In this document: positions 41,263 through 49,580 of the stretch, one piece after another | Position numbering within the stretch: the first letter of the stretch is position 1 | How the letters are laid out: the number at the start of each line of letters is the position of its first letter | Assembly (NCBI GenBank): GCA_900468065.1 | Contig: UBTA01000008.1 | Span: forward strand, 137,835 to 201,834 | Reading direction: 5' to 3' | DNA length: 64,000 nucleotides | Origin: Hyphomicrobiales bacterium | GTDB lineage: Bacteria; Pseudomonadota; Alphaproteobacteria; Rhizobiales; Rhizobiaceae | The notes under the pieces: generated by a model | What the model was told of the DNA's origin: nothing | Databases searched by the model: none | What the model saw: the letters and a program-made list of their open reading frames with translations, nothing else | Translations under genes and position numbers: made by a program

Positions 41263-42815
41263 GGCTTCTTCCCTCTGGCTTCGATGGCAAACTTGCGCGC
41301 CATCAGGTCGGCCGGGCTGACCTGGATATTCTTCATCCACAGCTCCGACGTTTGTTCGGCGATGTTCATCTGGCCGGCCTTACCCTGCTTGCCCTTGTCG
41401 TCGAACTGGATTTGATCCGGCGGCTGGTTCGGATCCTGCTGTTGTTCCTGTTCGTCGTCCTTCTTCTGCCTGGCGAGTTTTTCCGCGATTGCCAGGTTTG
41501 CCGTTGCTTCCGGCCAATTCGGCCGCTTCTCAAGCGCCTTCCTGTATGCCGCGACCGCCTCGTCCAGCTTCCCGGTGTGGAGGAGGGCGTTTCCCTGATC
41601 GTACCAGCTTTGCGGCGTATCGACGGCGGCGAAGGCGTCGATGGCCTCCTGGTATTTCCCGGCTCTGTAGAGAGAGGTGCCCTTCCACATGGGATCGATG
41701 AAATGCGCGGCAGCCCCGTCGAAATCACCCTTTTCATAGGCGATCCGGCCCTGTTGATCGGGTGTGAGCCACATGTCCGCAAAGTCGGCCGCCCGAGCCT
41801 CCGCCGGTAAAACCAGCCGGCAGGCCAGGAGAACCATTCCGGTCCGGACAACCCAGCCCTTCCTGAAAGACAGTGCAAAGACGATGACAAGAGGCAGGAT
41901 TGCCCACCAGCCCATATCCCGCCAGCGTTCGCCTTCGCTCGCCTGCTTCTGCGCGAAGTTGGTGCGGATCCTTTGCACAACCCATCGCGCATCGGTGTCA
42001 TCGTCGGTCGCCGTCGCGACGTCAGCGCCGGTCAGCGCATGCAAGTTCCTCAATCCTTCCAGGTCCTGCTTGGCAAAAACACGGCTACCATCCGCAGCGG
42101 TCAGAAAGCCGCCATCCGCTGTTTTTACAGGCCCTCCCTCTGGCGTGCCGAAGCCGAGCACGACGATGCCATGTTTCGTGTTCCGCTTGAAAACATCGAA
42201 TGCCCTCTGCTCGATGCCATCGGTGAGAAACACGATCGTCCCTGATATGTCCTCTCCAGCCAGTGTAAGTTCGGCAAGCTGCAGCGCCTTGGCCGTATCC
42301 TTGCCCGCAATCGGCATGATCCGTGTGGCGAGCGCATCCACGTAAGTCTCGATCAGCGCCGCATCCTCGGTCAATGGCAGGACGAGGTGGGCAGAGCCGG
42401 CATAGGCGATCACGGCTGTGCGACCGTCCGTACGATCCGCAATGATATCCTTGATTTTCAGCTTTGCCCGCTCGAGCCGCGAAGGACTGACATCTATCGC
42501 GTCCATCGTCGGCGACAGATCCACTGCGATCACGAGCGGTGCGGTGTCTTCCACGAAGGGTGGCGATTCCCGCTGCCAGGTCGGGCCGGATGCTGCGATA
42601 ATCGACAGAAACAGCGCTGCCGCAAGCCCCCATGACGGGCGAAGGCGAGAACCGGCCGTACCGTCGACGAGCAGCCTATCGAGCAGATGCGGCTCGATCA
42701 TGCCCTTCCACTGATTTCGGACATCTGTCGCACGCGACGACAACCAGATAACCGCAACCGGAGCGAAGAGCGCCAGCAACCAGAAGGGCCGGAGGAAATG
42801 GAACTGTTCCATCAT
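41259..42815 (-). CDS. batB: BatB/BatC-like protein: von Willebrand A domain plus TPR
   Basis: 518 aa fusing two Bat activities. Two N-terminal membrane spans flank a short loop; a periplasmic vWA domain lies at about residues 90-290 with metal site IAVDLSPTMDAID (DxSxT instead of DxSxS), Thr in GKDTAKAL and FLTDGIEQ. A further span is near 305. TPR repeats run from about 375 to 455 (SLYRAGKYQEAIDAFAAV, ALLHTGKLDEAVAAYRKALE), then a Gln/Lys-rich tail. Overlaps on both sides by ATGA. Partner of BatA. Confidence 0.85.
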   Translation of the reverse strand: MMEQFHFLRPFWLLALFAPVAVIWLSSRATDVRNQWKGMIEPHLLDRLLVDGTAGSRLRPSWGLAAALFLSIIAASGPTWQRESPPFVEDTAPLVIAVDLSPTMDAIDVSPSRLERAKLKIKDIIADRTDGRTAVIAYAGSAHLVLPLTEDAALIETYVDALATRIMPIAGKDTAKALQLAELTLAGEDISGTIVFLTDGIEQRAFDVFKRNTKHGIVVLGFGTPEGGPVKTADGGFLTAADGSRVFAKQDLEGLRNLHALTGADVATATDDDTDARWVVQRIRTNFAQKQASEGERWRDMGWWAILPLVIVFALSFRKGWVVRTGMVLLACRLVLPAEARAADFADMWLTPDQQGRIAYEKGDFDGAAAHFIDPMWKGTSLYRAGKYQEAIDAFAAVDTPQSWYDQGNALLHTGKLDEAVAAYRKALEKRPNWPEATANLAIAEKLARQKKDDEQEQQQDPNQPPDQIQFDDKGKQGKAGQMNIAEQTSELWMKNIQVSPADLMARKFAIEARGKKP

Positions 42816-43801
42816 GCCGCAGCTCTCCGACGGACAAGGCCCAGCAAACCGCTGAAGACATAGAAGACCGAGAGCAACCCTATCGCCGCCCCAAGCGGCC
42901 AGTGGAACAATTCGATCCTCGGCCTCCAGGAGAGGTTCTTCTGATCGTGCGGCGTGATCTTGTCCAGGGTACCGTAGATCGCTTCGAGCTGGGTCTGGTC
43001 GCCGCCGAAGAAATACCGGCCTCCCGTTTCCGTCGCGATTTGCTGCAGGGCGGCTGTATCCAGCTTGTCCTCGCCAGTCGCTGTAGGATCGCCGATGCCG
43101 ACCGTGTGGATCACGACCTTCTTCAGCTTTGCGATCTGCGCCGCCTTGGCTGGTGGCATTTTGCTGGCCGTGTCGTTGCCATCGGTCAGGACGATCAGGA
43201 CCCGTTCTGGCACGGTGGTCTTTTCGAACATTTTGATGGCAAGCCCGATGGCATCACCGAGCGATGTACGCGGCCCGGCAATTCCCGGCAGCGTGTCGGC
43301 AATCACGGCCTGGACGGTCTTGTGATCCATGGTGAAAGGCACCAGCGGATAAGGCGCGTCGCCGAACGCGATCAGCCCGATGCGATCGCCCGGACGTTTC
43401 GCGACAAAGTCGGCGACGACTTTACGAACGGCTTCCACACGAGCCTCAACAGTTTCGCTGGATGAACGGAAATCCTTGGTATCCATCGATTGCGACAGGT
43501 CGATCGCCAGCATGAGGTCGCGCTGCGGCTCGATCTTCTCGAGCGGCGGCTCGACGAATTGCGGCCGGGCGAGGGCGAGAACGATGAGGCACCAGGCCAG
43601 CGTTTCACAAACGAACTGCGGCCATGTCCTGCGGGCGATGACCGATCCTTCCGTCGGGCGTATGCCAGCCGCATCCGCCACCTGCGCGAAGAAGGGAAGA
43701 CGGATGGATGCAGCCGTCTCGCGATGGGCTGGTAGCAGCCACCAGATGAGCAGCGGCGCTGGCACCAGGAGCAGCAGCCACGGATGGTCAAGCTGATACA
43801 T
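42812..43801 (-). CDS. batA: BatA-like von Willebrand A domain membrane protein
   Basis: 329 aa. N-terminal spans (HPWLLLLVPAPLLIWWLLPA and FVCETLAWCLIVLALARPQF), then a vWA domain with an intact MIDAS: LAIDLSQSMDTKD, GPRTSLGDAIGLA, IVLTDGNDT. A C-terminal span is near residue 300 (LGAAIGLLSVFYVFSGLLGL). MYQLDHPW at 43801 chosen because it starts at the first membrane span. vWA proteins beside MoxR act as metal-dependent adaptors for protein assembly or enzyme maturation. Confidence 0.87.
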   Translation of the reverse strand: MYQLDHPWLLLLVPAPLLIWWLLPAHRETAASIRLPFFAQVADAAGIRPTEGSVIARRTWPQFVCETLAWCLIVLALARPQFVEPPLEKIEPQRDLMLAIDLSQSMDTKDFRSSSETVEARVEAVRKVVADFVAKRPGDRIGLIAFGDAPYPLVPFTMDHKTVQAVIADTLPGIAGPRTSLGDAIGLAIKMFEKTTVPERVLIVLTDGNDTASKMPPAKAAQIAKLKKVVIHTVGIGDPTATGEDKLDTAALQQIATETGGRYFFGGDQTQLEAIYGTLDKITPHDQKNLSWRPRIELFHWPLGAAIGLLSVFYVFSGLLGLVRRRAAA

Positions 43802-44303
43802 GATGACGCCTGATCCATGTTCGCGCGGACGATACGAGCCCGGTTGCTGCCAACGCTTCGACGTGACCATTGCTTTGATATTCCACGTCATCCAGGAGAG
43901 TGCTCAGGGCACGCCCCGCGCCGCCGCCGCCGTGGTCTTCGAGAAAGCCGACCCACGCCGCGCCGGAAAGGGAAGCGACCTCTTTGCGGCCCCAACCGGC
44001 AAGAGCAGCACGTTTGAGGACTTCGGTGAGTTGCCGGATTGCCCGGTCGCGTGTCGCAGGGCTCTGCAGATCCTGCTCGATGGCATCGAGCAGCTCAAGC
44101 GCCTCGCGCCGATAGGCGTTGGCCCGGTAGCGCCGGAGCCAGAGGAGGAATGCCGCCACCGCTGCCGTCAGCAGCAGGATCGCGAGCAGCGCCCAGCCCC
44201 ATGTCTGCGGCATCCATGAGACCGGCTCAGGAATGGCGATGTCCTTGAGCGACCGAAGTGCGGCTTCTGTCAGGGGATCGGGCGCGGCCTGTTGTGATGC
44301 CAT
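43788..44303 (-). CDS. DUF4381 membrane protein of the MoxR-Bat train
   Basis: 171 aa. A short N-terminal region (EAALRSLKDIAIPEPVSWMP) leads into a single membrane span (TWGWALLAILLLTAAVAAFL) and a cytoplasmic helical domain with NAYRREALELLDAIEQDLQ and AGWGRKEVASLSGAAWVGFL, the DUF4381 layout. ATG 44303 has GGAGG five bases upstream and overlaps the DUF58 stop (TGATG), so it is preferred to 44324. Found only with MoxR/vWA systems; role unknown. Confidence 0.82.
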   Translation of the reverse strand: MASQQAAPDPLTEAALRSLKDIAIPEPVSWMPQTWGWALLAILLLTAAVAAFLLWLRRYRANAYRREALELLDAIEQDLQSPATRDRAIRQLTEVLKRAALAGWGRKEVASLSGAAWVGFLEDHGGGGAGRALSTLLDDVEYQSNGHVEALAATGLVSSARTWIRRHHVSA

Positions 44304-45253
44304 CAGCGCCTCCGTTGCCGCCATGCGGCCTGCTCAAGGAGCCGTCGCAGCTGCGGTGCGGTCTCTTCCGCAGCCGACACCGGAAGCATCGGCAGCCCCA
44401 GCTCGCGCTGCCAGGCTCGCAGTTCACGGCCCCGGTCGCGCGCGAAGCTGTCGATGGCGTGCCGGACATCGGCCCGTCGCAGCGGCAGTTCGGCCTGCAG
44501 CCCGCCGGCGCTGACGACCATGCTGCTGGTTGTGGGCAGGTCGAGAAGAAAAGGATCATAAACGAGGATGCAGATGACGTCGTTGCGGTCAGAAAGCCTG
44601 AGCAGGGTGTTGCGGGTCTTGTCGCTATGGCCGTCGAAATCGCTGATCACCACGACGAGGTGATCGTGGTGGGCAATGCCGGCGATCCGCTCGACCACCG
44701 CATCCAGAGAGGAGGGCGACGGTGCACCTGAAAATGCCGCGCTGAGGCTGCCGTTTTGCCTGGCGATCGTGTCTGCAAAGGTGATGACGGCCTCGCGACT
44801 GCGATGTGGACGCAATTCGTCGATATCTGAATTATTGAAGACCCAACCGCCGACCCGGTCGCCGGAGCCGAGAATGCGCCATGCGCACAGCATTGCCACC
44901 TCCGCTGCGGTCACCGACTTCATGGCACGCCGGCTGCCGAAGAACATGTTGATGCGCTGATCGACGACGATGAGGGCAGGACGCTCCTTCTCTTCACTAT
45001 AGACGCGCACGACGGGCTTGTTCGTTCGCGCCGTCACCCGCCAGTCGATCGACCGGATGTCGTCGCCGGGCAGATAGTCCCGGAGCTCTTCGAAGGTCAG
45101 GCCCCGCCCGCGCATCGACGAGTGCATGCGGCCGGCGAGCTGCTGGTGGCTCGGCGATTTCTGCACGAAGCTCAGGTCGCGGGCGCGCGCCTCCAGGGCC
45201 ACGAGCTGGTCGGTCGAAATATAGACGCCCTGAAGATTTTCGGCTGCGGCCAT
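44303..45253 (-). CDS. DUF58 protein of the MoxR-Bat train
   Basis: 316 aa, cytoplasmic. Family core HSSMRGRGLTFEELRDYLPG, DDIRSIDWRVTARTNKPVVR and VYSEEKERPALIVVDQRINM, with a vWA-like C-terminal domain. No membrane segment here. Sits 9 bases after moxR. DUF58 proteins are obligate companions of MoxR ATPases, possibly binding the substrate protein. Confidence 0.9.
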   Translation of the reverse strand: MAAAENLQGVYISTDQLVALEARARDLSFVQKSPSHQQLAGRMHSSMRGRGLTFEELRDYLPGDDIRSIDWRVTARTNKPVVRVYSEEKERPALIVVDQRINMFFGSRRAMKSVTAAEVAMLCAWRILGSGDRVGGWVFNNSDIDELRPHRSREAVITFADTIARQNGSLSAAFSGAPSPSSLDAVVERIAGIAHHDHLVVVISDFDGHSDKTRNTLLRLSDRNDVICILVYDPFLLDLPTTSSMVVSAGGLQAELPLRRADVRHAIDSFARDRGRELRAWQRELGLPMLPVSAAEETAPQLRRLLEQAAWRQRRR

Positions 45254-45262
45254 TTCACGCCC

Positions 45263-46240
45263 TCAGGAAACCGCCACGAGTTCGATGATCCGGTCGATGA
45301 CCTTGTCCGGTGTCGTGTTCGACGCATGCGCCTCGTAGGACAGGATCAGCCTGTGGCGGAAGACGTCGTGGACGATCGCCTTGATGTCGTCCGGTGTGAC
45401 GTAGTCGCGGCCGTTCAGCCAGGCATAGGAGCGCGACACTTTGTCGAGCCCAATCACGCCGCGGGGGCTGACGCCGACCTGAAGAAGCTTGGCAAGGTCC
45501 TTGTCGTAGCGTTCCGGATAGCGTGTGGCGAAGACCAGGGCGACGATATATTTTTCGACAGGCTCCGACACGGTCACAGTGCCAATCTCGCTTCGGGCAT
45601 CGAAGACCGCCTGCGGATCCAGCCTTTCGGAGGTCACGGACTTGGCTTTCTGCTCAGCGTTGTTCTCTTCGCTGCGCACCAGCCGCATGATGGCGGCCTC
45701 GGAGGCTTCGTCGGGATAGCCGACCTCGACATGCATGAGGAAACGGTCGAGCTGCGCCTCCGGCAGCGGATAGGTGCCTTCCTGCTCGATCGGGTTCTGC
45801 GTCGCCATCACCATGAACAGTTCCGGTAGCGGATAGCTTTTGCCGCCGACCGTGACCTGCCGCTCCTCCATTGCTTCGAGAAGCGCCGACTGCACCTTGG
45901 CGGGTGCGCGGTTGATCTCGTCGGCGAGGATCAGGTTGGCGAAAATCGGCCCCTGCTGGAACTTGAATTCACCCTTGCCACCTTCGCTGAAGTAGATTTC
46001 CGAGCCGGTGATATCGGCCGGAAGTAGATCAGGGGTGAATTGAACGCGCGACAGTTCCGCATTCAAATTTTTTGCCAGGCTCTTGATTGCCCTGGTCTTT
46101 GCCAGACCCGGAAGGCCTTCGACCAACAGGTGGCCATTGGCGAGCAGGCCGAGCAAGAGACGCTCGACCATTTCCTCCTGGCCGATGATGGATTGGCCGA
46201 TCCTCTTGCCGAGCGCCAGAATATCGTCGCGTGCCGTCAT
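45263..46240 (-). CDS. moxR: MoxR-family AAA+ ATPase
   Basis: 325 aa. Walker A reads GLPGLAKTRAIK rather than the strict GxxGxGKT, as usual for MoxR. Walker B ANLILADEINRAPAKVQSAL, sensor 1 in FMVMATQNPIEQEGTYPLPE, and the MoxR helical lid (YAWLNGRDYVTPDDIKAIVH) follow. MoxR proteins power maturation of enzymes or complexes with vWA partners. Here it follows a sulfatase gene by 79 bp and leads DUF58-DUF4381-BatA-BatB-BatD. Confidence 0.94.
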   Translation of the reverse strand: MTARDDILALGKRIGQSIIGQEEMVERLLLGLLANGHLLVEGLPGLAKTRAIKSLAKNLNAELSRVQFTPDLLPADITGSEIYFSEGGKGEFKFQQGPIFANLILADEINRAPAKVQSALLEAMEERQVTVGGKSYPLPELFMVMATQNPIEQEGTYPLPEAQLDRFLMHVEVGYPDEASEAAIMRLVRSEENNAEQKAKSVTSERLDPQAVFDARSEIGTVTVSEPVEKYIVALVFATRYPERYDKDLAKLLQVGVSPRGVIGLDKVSRSYAWLNGRDYVTPDDIKAIVHDVFRHRLILSYEAHASNTTPDKVIDRIIELVAVS

Positions 46241-46261
46241 GCCGAACTCCGTTCATGTGAA

Positions 46262-46289
46262 CCGGACGCACGGGTGAAGGTGCGTCCGG
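46262..46289 (-). other. Perfect hairpin between the sulfatase gene and moxR
   Basis: CCGGACGCAC (46262-46271) and GTGCGTCCGG (46280-46289) with an 8-nt loop. It is 30 bases after the sulfatase stop and 21 before the moxR start, with no U tract. It may set a processing point that separates sulfatase from moxR message. Confidence 0.6.
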
Positions 46290-46319
46290 AGGTCATTGTC
46301 ATAGGAGTTGTCGCAGGAA

Positions 46320-47927
46320 CTACTTCTCGATACCGCGGTCTTTGAAGGATTGGTCAATTGCCTTGTCGACCTGTTCACGAACCCCTTCGATGTTGAAGCT
46401 GGCGACACGCTGGCTTGGCGGGTACTTCACGAAGGTTTCGAGGAAGGCAGCACTTTTCAACTGTCCCTTGACGAGGAGAAAGTCGTTTCTGACCAGCCAA
46501 TCATTGTATTGATCGGAAACGGTATCGGCCCGTTCATAGGGGTCCATCCGAAGGTTGAAGAGCTTTGGAAGACGCCACGTGATGAGCGGGGTCTGCCAGA
46601 CCGCGAAGCCGCCTGGTGCAGGCTGTTCCTTGAACACGACCTTCCAATCGTCAAAGCGAATGCCGACAAGGTCGCCGTCGTCATCGAAGTAGTAGAACTC
46701 GTTGCGAGCGCTCTTGTCCGATTTTCCGGTGATATAGTCGAGCTGGTTGAAGCCATCGAGATGGTTCTTGAAGCTCGTGTCGCTTCCTTCAGGCTTCCAA
46801 CCGGTCAGAAGGCGGTTTTTCACATCGGGGTCGCCGGCTGCCGCCAGCAGGGTCGGGAACCAGTCGAGACCGGACACCATGCCGTTGGAGACCTGCCCAG
46901 GCTTCACATGGCCGGGCCAGCGAATAATTGCGGGAACGCGGAAAGCGCCTTCCCAGTTGGTGTCCTTCTCGCTGCGGAACGGCGTCGTCGCGGCGTCCGG
47001 CCAGGAGAACTGGTTGGGGCCGTTGTCGGTTGCATAGACGACGATCGTGTTGTCGGCGATGCCGAGCTCATCGAGCTTGTTCAGCAGTTTGCCAACGTCG
47101 CCGTCATGCTCGATCATGCCATCGCCATATTCGTTGCCCGGCATGCCGCTCTGCCCGCGCATCGATTCGCGAACGTGCGTGAACACATGCATGCGCGTCG
47201 TATTCATCCAGGTGAAGAAGGGCTTCTTCGCCTTGGCCTGACGATCGATAAAGTCGATTGCAGCAGCCGTCGTCTCGTCATCGATCGTTTCCATGCGCTT
47301 CGTCGTCAGCGGTCCGGTGTCTTCTACCTTTCCGTCGGCCGAAGCCTTTATGACGCCGCGAGGATTGTATGCCTTGAGAAACTCGGCATCGTCCTTCGGC
47401 CAGTTCGCGGCTTCCGGCTCTTCCTCGGCGTTCAGATGGTAGAGGTTGCCGAAGAACTCGTCGAAGCCGTGCTTGGTCGGCAGGTACTCATCGCGGTCGC
47501 CGAGATGGTTCTTGCCGAATTGGCCCGTCGCATAGCCAAGCGGCTTCAGCGCCTGCGCGATGGTCATGTCACCCGCCTGCAAACCAACTGTGACGCCGGG
47601 TGCTCCGACCTTGCAAAGCCCTGTCCGAAGGCAGGTCTGACCCGTGATGAACGTCGAGCGGCCCGCGGTGCAGCTGTTCTCGGCGTAATAGTCCGTGAAC
47701 ATCATGCCTTCCTTGGCGATGCGGTCGATATTCGGTGTCTTGTAACCGATGACCCCCATCGAGTAGGCCGATATATTGGTCTGGCCGATATCATCCCCGA
47801 AGATGACGAGGATGTTCGGCTTGGCGGCGTCCTGCGCCAATGCTGGGGCGGCTGCGAACGGCATGGCCAGCGTCAGCGCAACCGCAGCTGTGGCGCCAAG
47901 CAGCCGGCGCGAAAGGGTGGTACTCAT
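46320..47927 (-). CDS. Secreted arylsulfatase-type sulfatase (CxAxR formylglycine motif)
   Basis: 535 aa. Long signal peptide with twin Arg (MSTTLSRRLLGATAAVALTL, cleavage near ALAQ). Metal site PNILVIFGDDIGQTNISAYS (Asp45/46). The maturation motif CTAGR at 86-90 inside ENSCTAGRSTFITGQ has Cys86 to become formylglycine, but Ala instead of Pro. Substrate-side motifs include GYATGQFGKNHLGDRDEYLP and VVYATDNGPNQFSWPD. It hydrolyses a sulfate ester (a phosphonate/phosphate ester is possible) in the periplasm. First of a co-directional train with moxR; a GTTACGGTAAC site lies 131 bases upstream. No sulfatase-maturating enzyme gene is present in the window. Confidence 0.88.
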   Translation of the reverse strand: MSTTLSRRLLGATAAVALTLAMPFAAAPALAQDAAKPNILVIFGDDIGQTNISAYSMGVIGYKTPNIDRIAKEGMMFTDYYAENSCTAGRSTFITGQTCLRTGLCKVGAPGVTVGLQAGDMTIAQALKPLGYATGQFGKNHLGDRDEYLPTKHGFDEFFGNLYHLNAEEEPEAANWPKDDAEFLKAYNPRGVIKASADGKVEDTGPLTTKRMETIDDETTAAAIDFIDRQAKAKKPFFTWMNTTRMHVFTHVRESMRGQSGMPGNEYGDGMIEHDGDVGKLLNKLDELGIADNTIVVYATDNGPNQFSWPDAATTPFRSEKDTNWEGAFRVPAIIRWPGHVKPGQVSNGMVSGLDWFPTLLAAAGDPDVKNRLLTGWKPEGSDTSFKNHLDGFNQLDYITGKSDKSARNEFYYFDDDGDLVGIRFDDWKVVFKEQPAPGGFAVWQTPLITWRLPKLFNLRMDPYERADTVSDQYNDWLVRNDFLLVKGQLKSAAFLETFVKYPPSQRVASFNIEGVREQVDKAIDQSFKDRGIEK

Positions 47928-48057
47928 GACGGTGTTCTCCCTGGGCGGCGTGTAAAGTCATTGCACATTACGCTCTCCTTCTGGTCGGACAGGCCGGAAT
48001 CCGCCCTGACGTGGATGTCGCTTTGACGGCGGGAGTTTGCCGGAAAAACGCATGGGC

Positions 48058-48077
48058 GGAAGTACGTTACGGTAACA
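48058..48077 (-). promoter_or_regulatory. GTTACGGTAAC element before the sulfatase gene
   Basis: GGAAGTACGTTACGGTAACA, 19/20 identical to the copy at 39791-39810, with palindromic core GTTAC-G-GTAAC (48066-48076). A further GTTAC lies at 48094-48098. The remainder of the 315-bp gap around it holds no convincing gene. Confidence 0.65.
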
Positions 48078-48242
48078 AGGCGGGAATTCTGATGTTACAC
48101 ACTCGTAGAATCGTGCGTTTGCTGCATCGCCAATGCCGAGGTCATTCGACACCGGGCTTTGGTTCAGCAAGGTTAGCGGTGCTATCGCACATCACCGGAC
48201 GTGACCTCTGCGCGAGCCCGGCAGAATGACCATCCAACGCAG

Positions 48243-49025
48243 TCAACGTGGTGGCGCGGGCTGCGGGAACAGAAAAGTCACCCCCGCCTTGATGCCCCAT
48301 TCAGGTCCGTTCTTGGGTGCATCGATCCAGTATTTGCCGCCTATCGAAAGACTCATCGTCTGCTCGCCAAGCTTGACGATCTTCGAGAATGATAGCGACG
48401 CTGGTAGGCTCCAGTCATCGGCGACCCAGTCATAACTATAGTCGAGGTTCGCGGAAATCGTCCGGCCTTCGCCGATATGCCAGGCGATAAACGGCTGTAT
48501 CTCGCTCTGGCTGACATCCGGGCGGCTGCCGTCGCCGAGCACGGACCACATGTGGCTTGCGGACGCACCGATCGACATCGACTTTGTCTGCAGCAGCAAT
48601 AGCCCGGATGGTCCGATCGAAAGCTTGCCGGATCCGAACTCGTCCCGCGTCGCGGTCGGCAGCGAGAACTGTGGCCCAAATGCCCAAATGAGCGGCCCGT
48701 GCGTGCTCGGGGTGATGGACAGGTTCTGCGATATGTCGCCGAGGCCGAATTCGCGCCCGCCCGGACCGACCGGATCGCTGTATAAAAGCGGGAAGTCGGT
48801 ATGGGAGATCACGTTCCAGTCGGCAGTAAGGGAGAAGGGAATGACGGGTTCGATGTCCAGAGAGCCGGAGAACAGGTCGCCGCCCTCCCAGCGGCCGAAG
48901 TCGAAATCTGAATGGACAGGGACGCTGATCATGAACGAAGCTGGATTGGACACCTTGCGGGCCAGTTCATCGGCGTCGTCCTCGGCCATGGCGGGGAAGC
49001 TTGTAAGGATGATGATCGCCACCAT
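48243..49025 (-). CDS. Outer-membrane-like protein 4
   Basis: 260 aa with a short export signal MVAIIILTSFPAMAEDD that lacks an N-terminal positive charge. In the frame upstream, SRW precedes this Met but no start codon is available. Barrel-like alternating strands include SFMISVPVHSDFDFGRWEGG, GLGDISQNLSITPSTHGPLI, WAFGPQFSLPTATRDEFGSG and the C-terminal GPEWGIKAGVTFLFPQ. The LPTAT...GSGK strand recalls the paralogues at 36775 and 38833 (IPTATDESLGAGK, APTASEDRFGNGK). A related operator lies 115 bases upstream. Confidence 0.6.
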   Translation of the reverse strand: MVAIIILTSFPAMAEDDADELARKVSNPASFMISVPVHSDFDFGRWEGGDLFSGSLDIEPVIPFSLTADWNVISHTDFPLLYSDPVGPGGREFGLGDISQNLSITPSTHGPLIWAFGPQFSLPTATRDEFGSGKLSIGPSGLLLLQTKSMSIGASASHMWSVLGDGSRPDVSQSEIQPFIAWHIGEGRTISANLDYSYDWVADDWSLPASLSFSKIVKLGEQTMSLSIGGKYWIDAPKNGPEWGIKAGVTFLFPQPAPPR

Positions 49026-49139
49026 CGCCGCCCATCTCGAATACGCACCTTGTATTCAGCCGCTCCAAACATGTGAGTGCATCACCCGAAGACGCAGGAT
49101 GAGTCGAGTTCCATATCATGACGGCCTTCTTAGGCCGCT

Positions 49140-49159
49140 GGAAGCACGTTACTGTTACG
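49140..49159 (-). promoter_or_regulatory. Diverged copy of the GTTAC element before barrel protein 4
   Basis: GGAAGCACGTTACTGTTACG shares GGAAG-ACGTTAC with the two other copies but carries a direct GTTAC repeat instead of the palindromic second half. Position (115-134 bases before the start codon) matches the others. Confidence 0.5.
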
Positions 49160-49330
49160 GTCGGCGTAAAAGCTCTTCATGACCGCACATGGATCACATG
49201 GGCTTTAATCTGCTCTTCCGCGTTGATCTGGAATACGGTGCACCGGGCAGGATGAAACCGGGCGCTGCTACATCATTGAAGGCGCGTTAGGGGCCCTACT
49301 GCCCAGCTTTATTCTGGATTGGCGGAATTT

Positions 49331-49407
49331 TGGTGCACCCGACTGGATTCGAACCAGTGACCCCTGCCTTCGGAGGGCAGTACTCTATCCAGCTGAGCTA
49401 CGGGTGC
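49331..49407 (-). tRNA. tRNA-Arg (anticodon CCG)
   Basis: 77 nt including an encoded CCA end. The acceptor arm GCACCCG pairs with CGGGTGC. The D-loop is AGCTCAGCTGGATAGAGT; the anticodon stem CTGCC/GGCAG encloses loop CTCCGAA, giving anticodon CCG for codon CGG. The T arm is CTGGTTCGAATCCAG. No integration remnant was seen next to its 3' end. Confidence 0.96.
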
Positions 49408-49580
49408 ATCCGCGACGGCAAGGCGTCGAAGCAGGCTGTGACCGGTTCATAGCCTAGGACAGGCGCCGCATCAATGGTGAAAGCGCCCCAGCGGCAGGAA
49501 AATCCCATTCATTGAAAGCCTTGCGTTCCGCCGTCGTTTGCAGGGTGCGAGGGAGGGCACCCGGCGCGATGAGCGGACAC

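Noticed and set aside
46308..48026. 572-codon open frame on the plus strand opposite the sulfatase gene
   Set aside because: Mirror frame of the sulfatase, which carries a signal peptide and active-site motifs. No family pattern in the plus-strand product.
49331..49407. tRNA-Arg gene as an integration site of a genomic island
   Set aside because: No integrase, no second copy of the tRNA 3' end and no mobile genes on either side.
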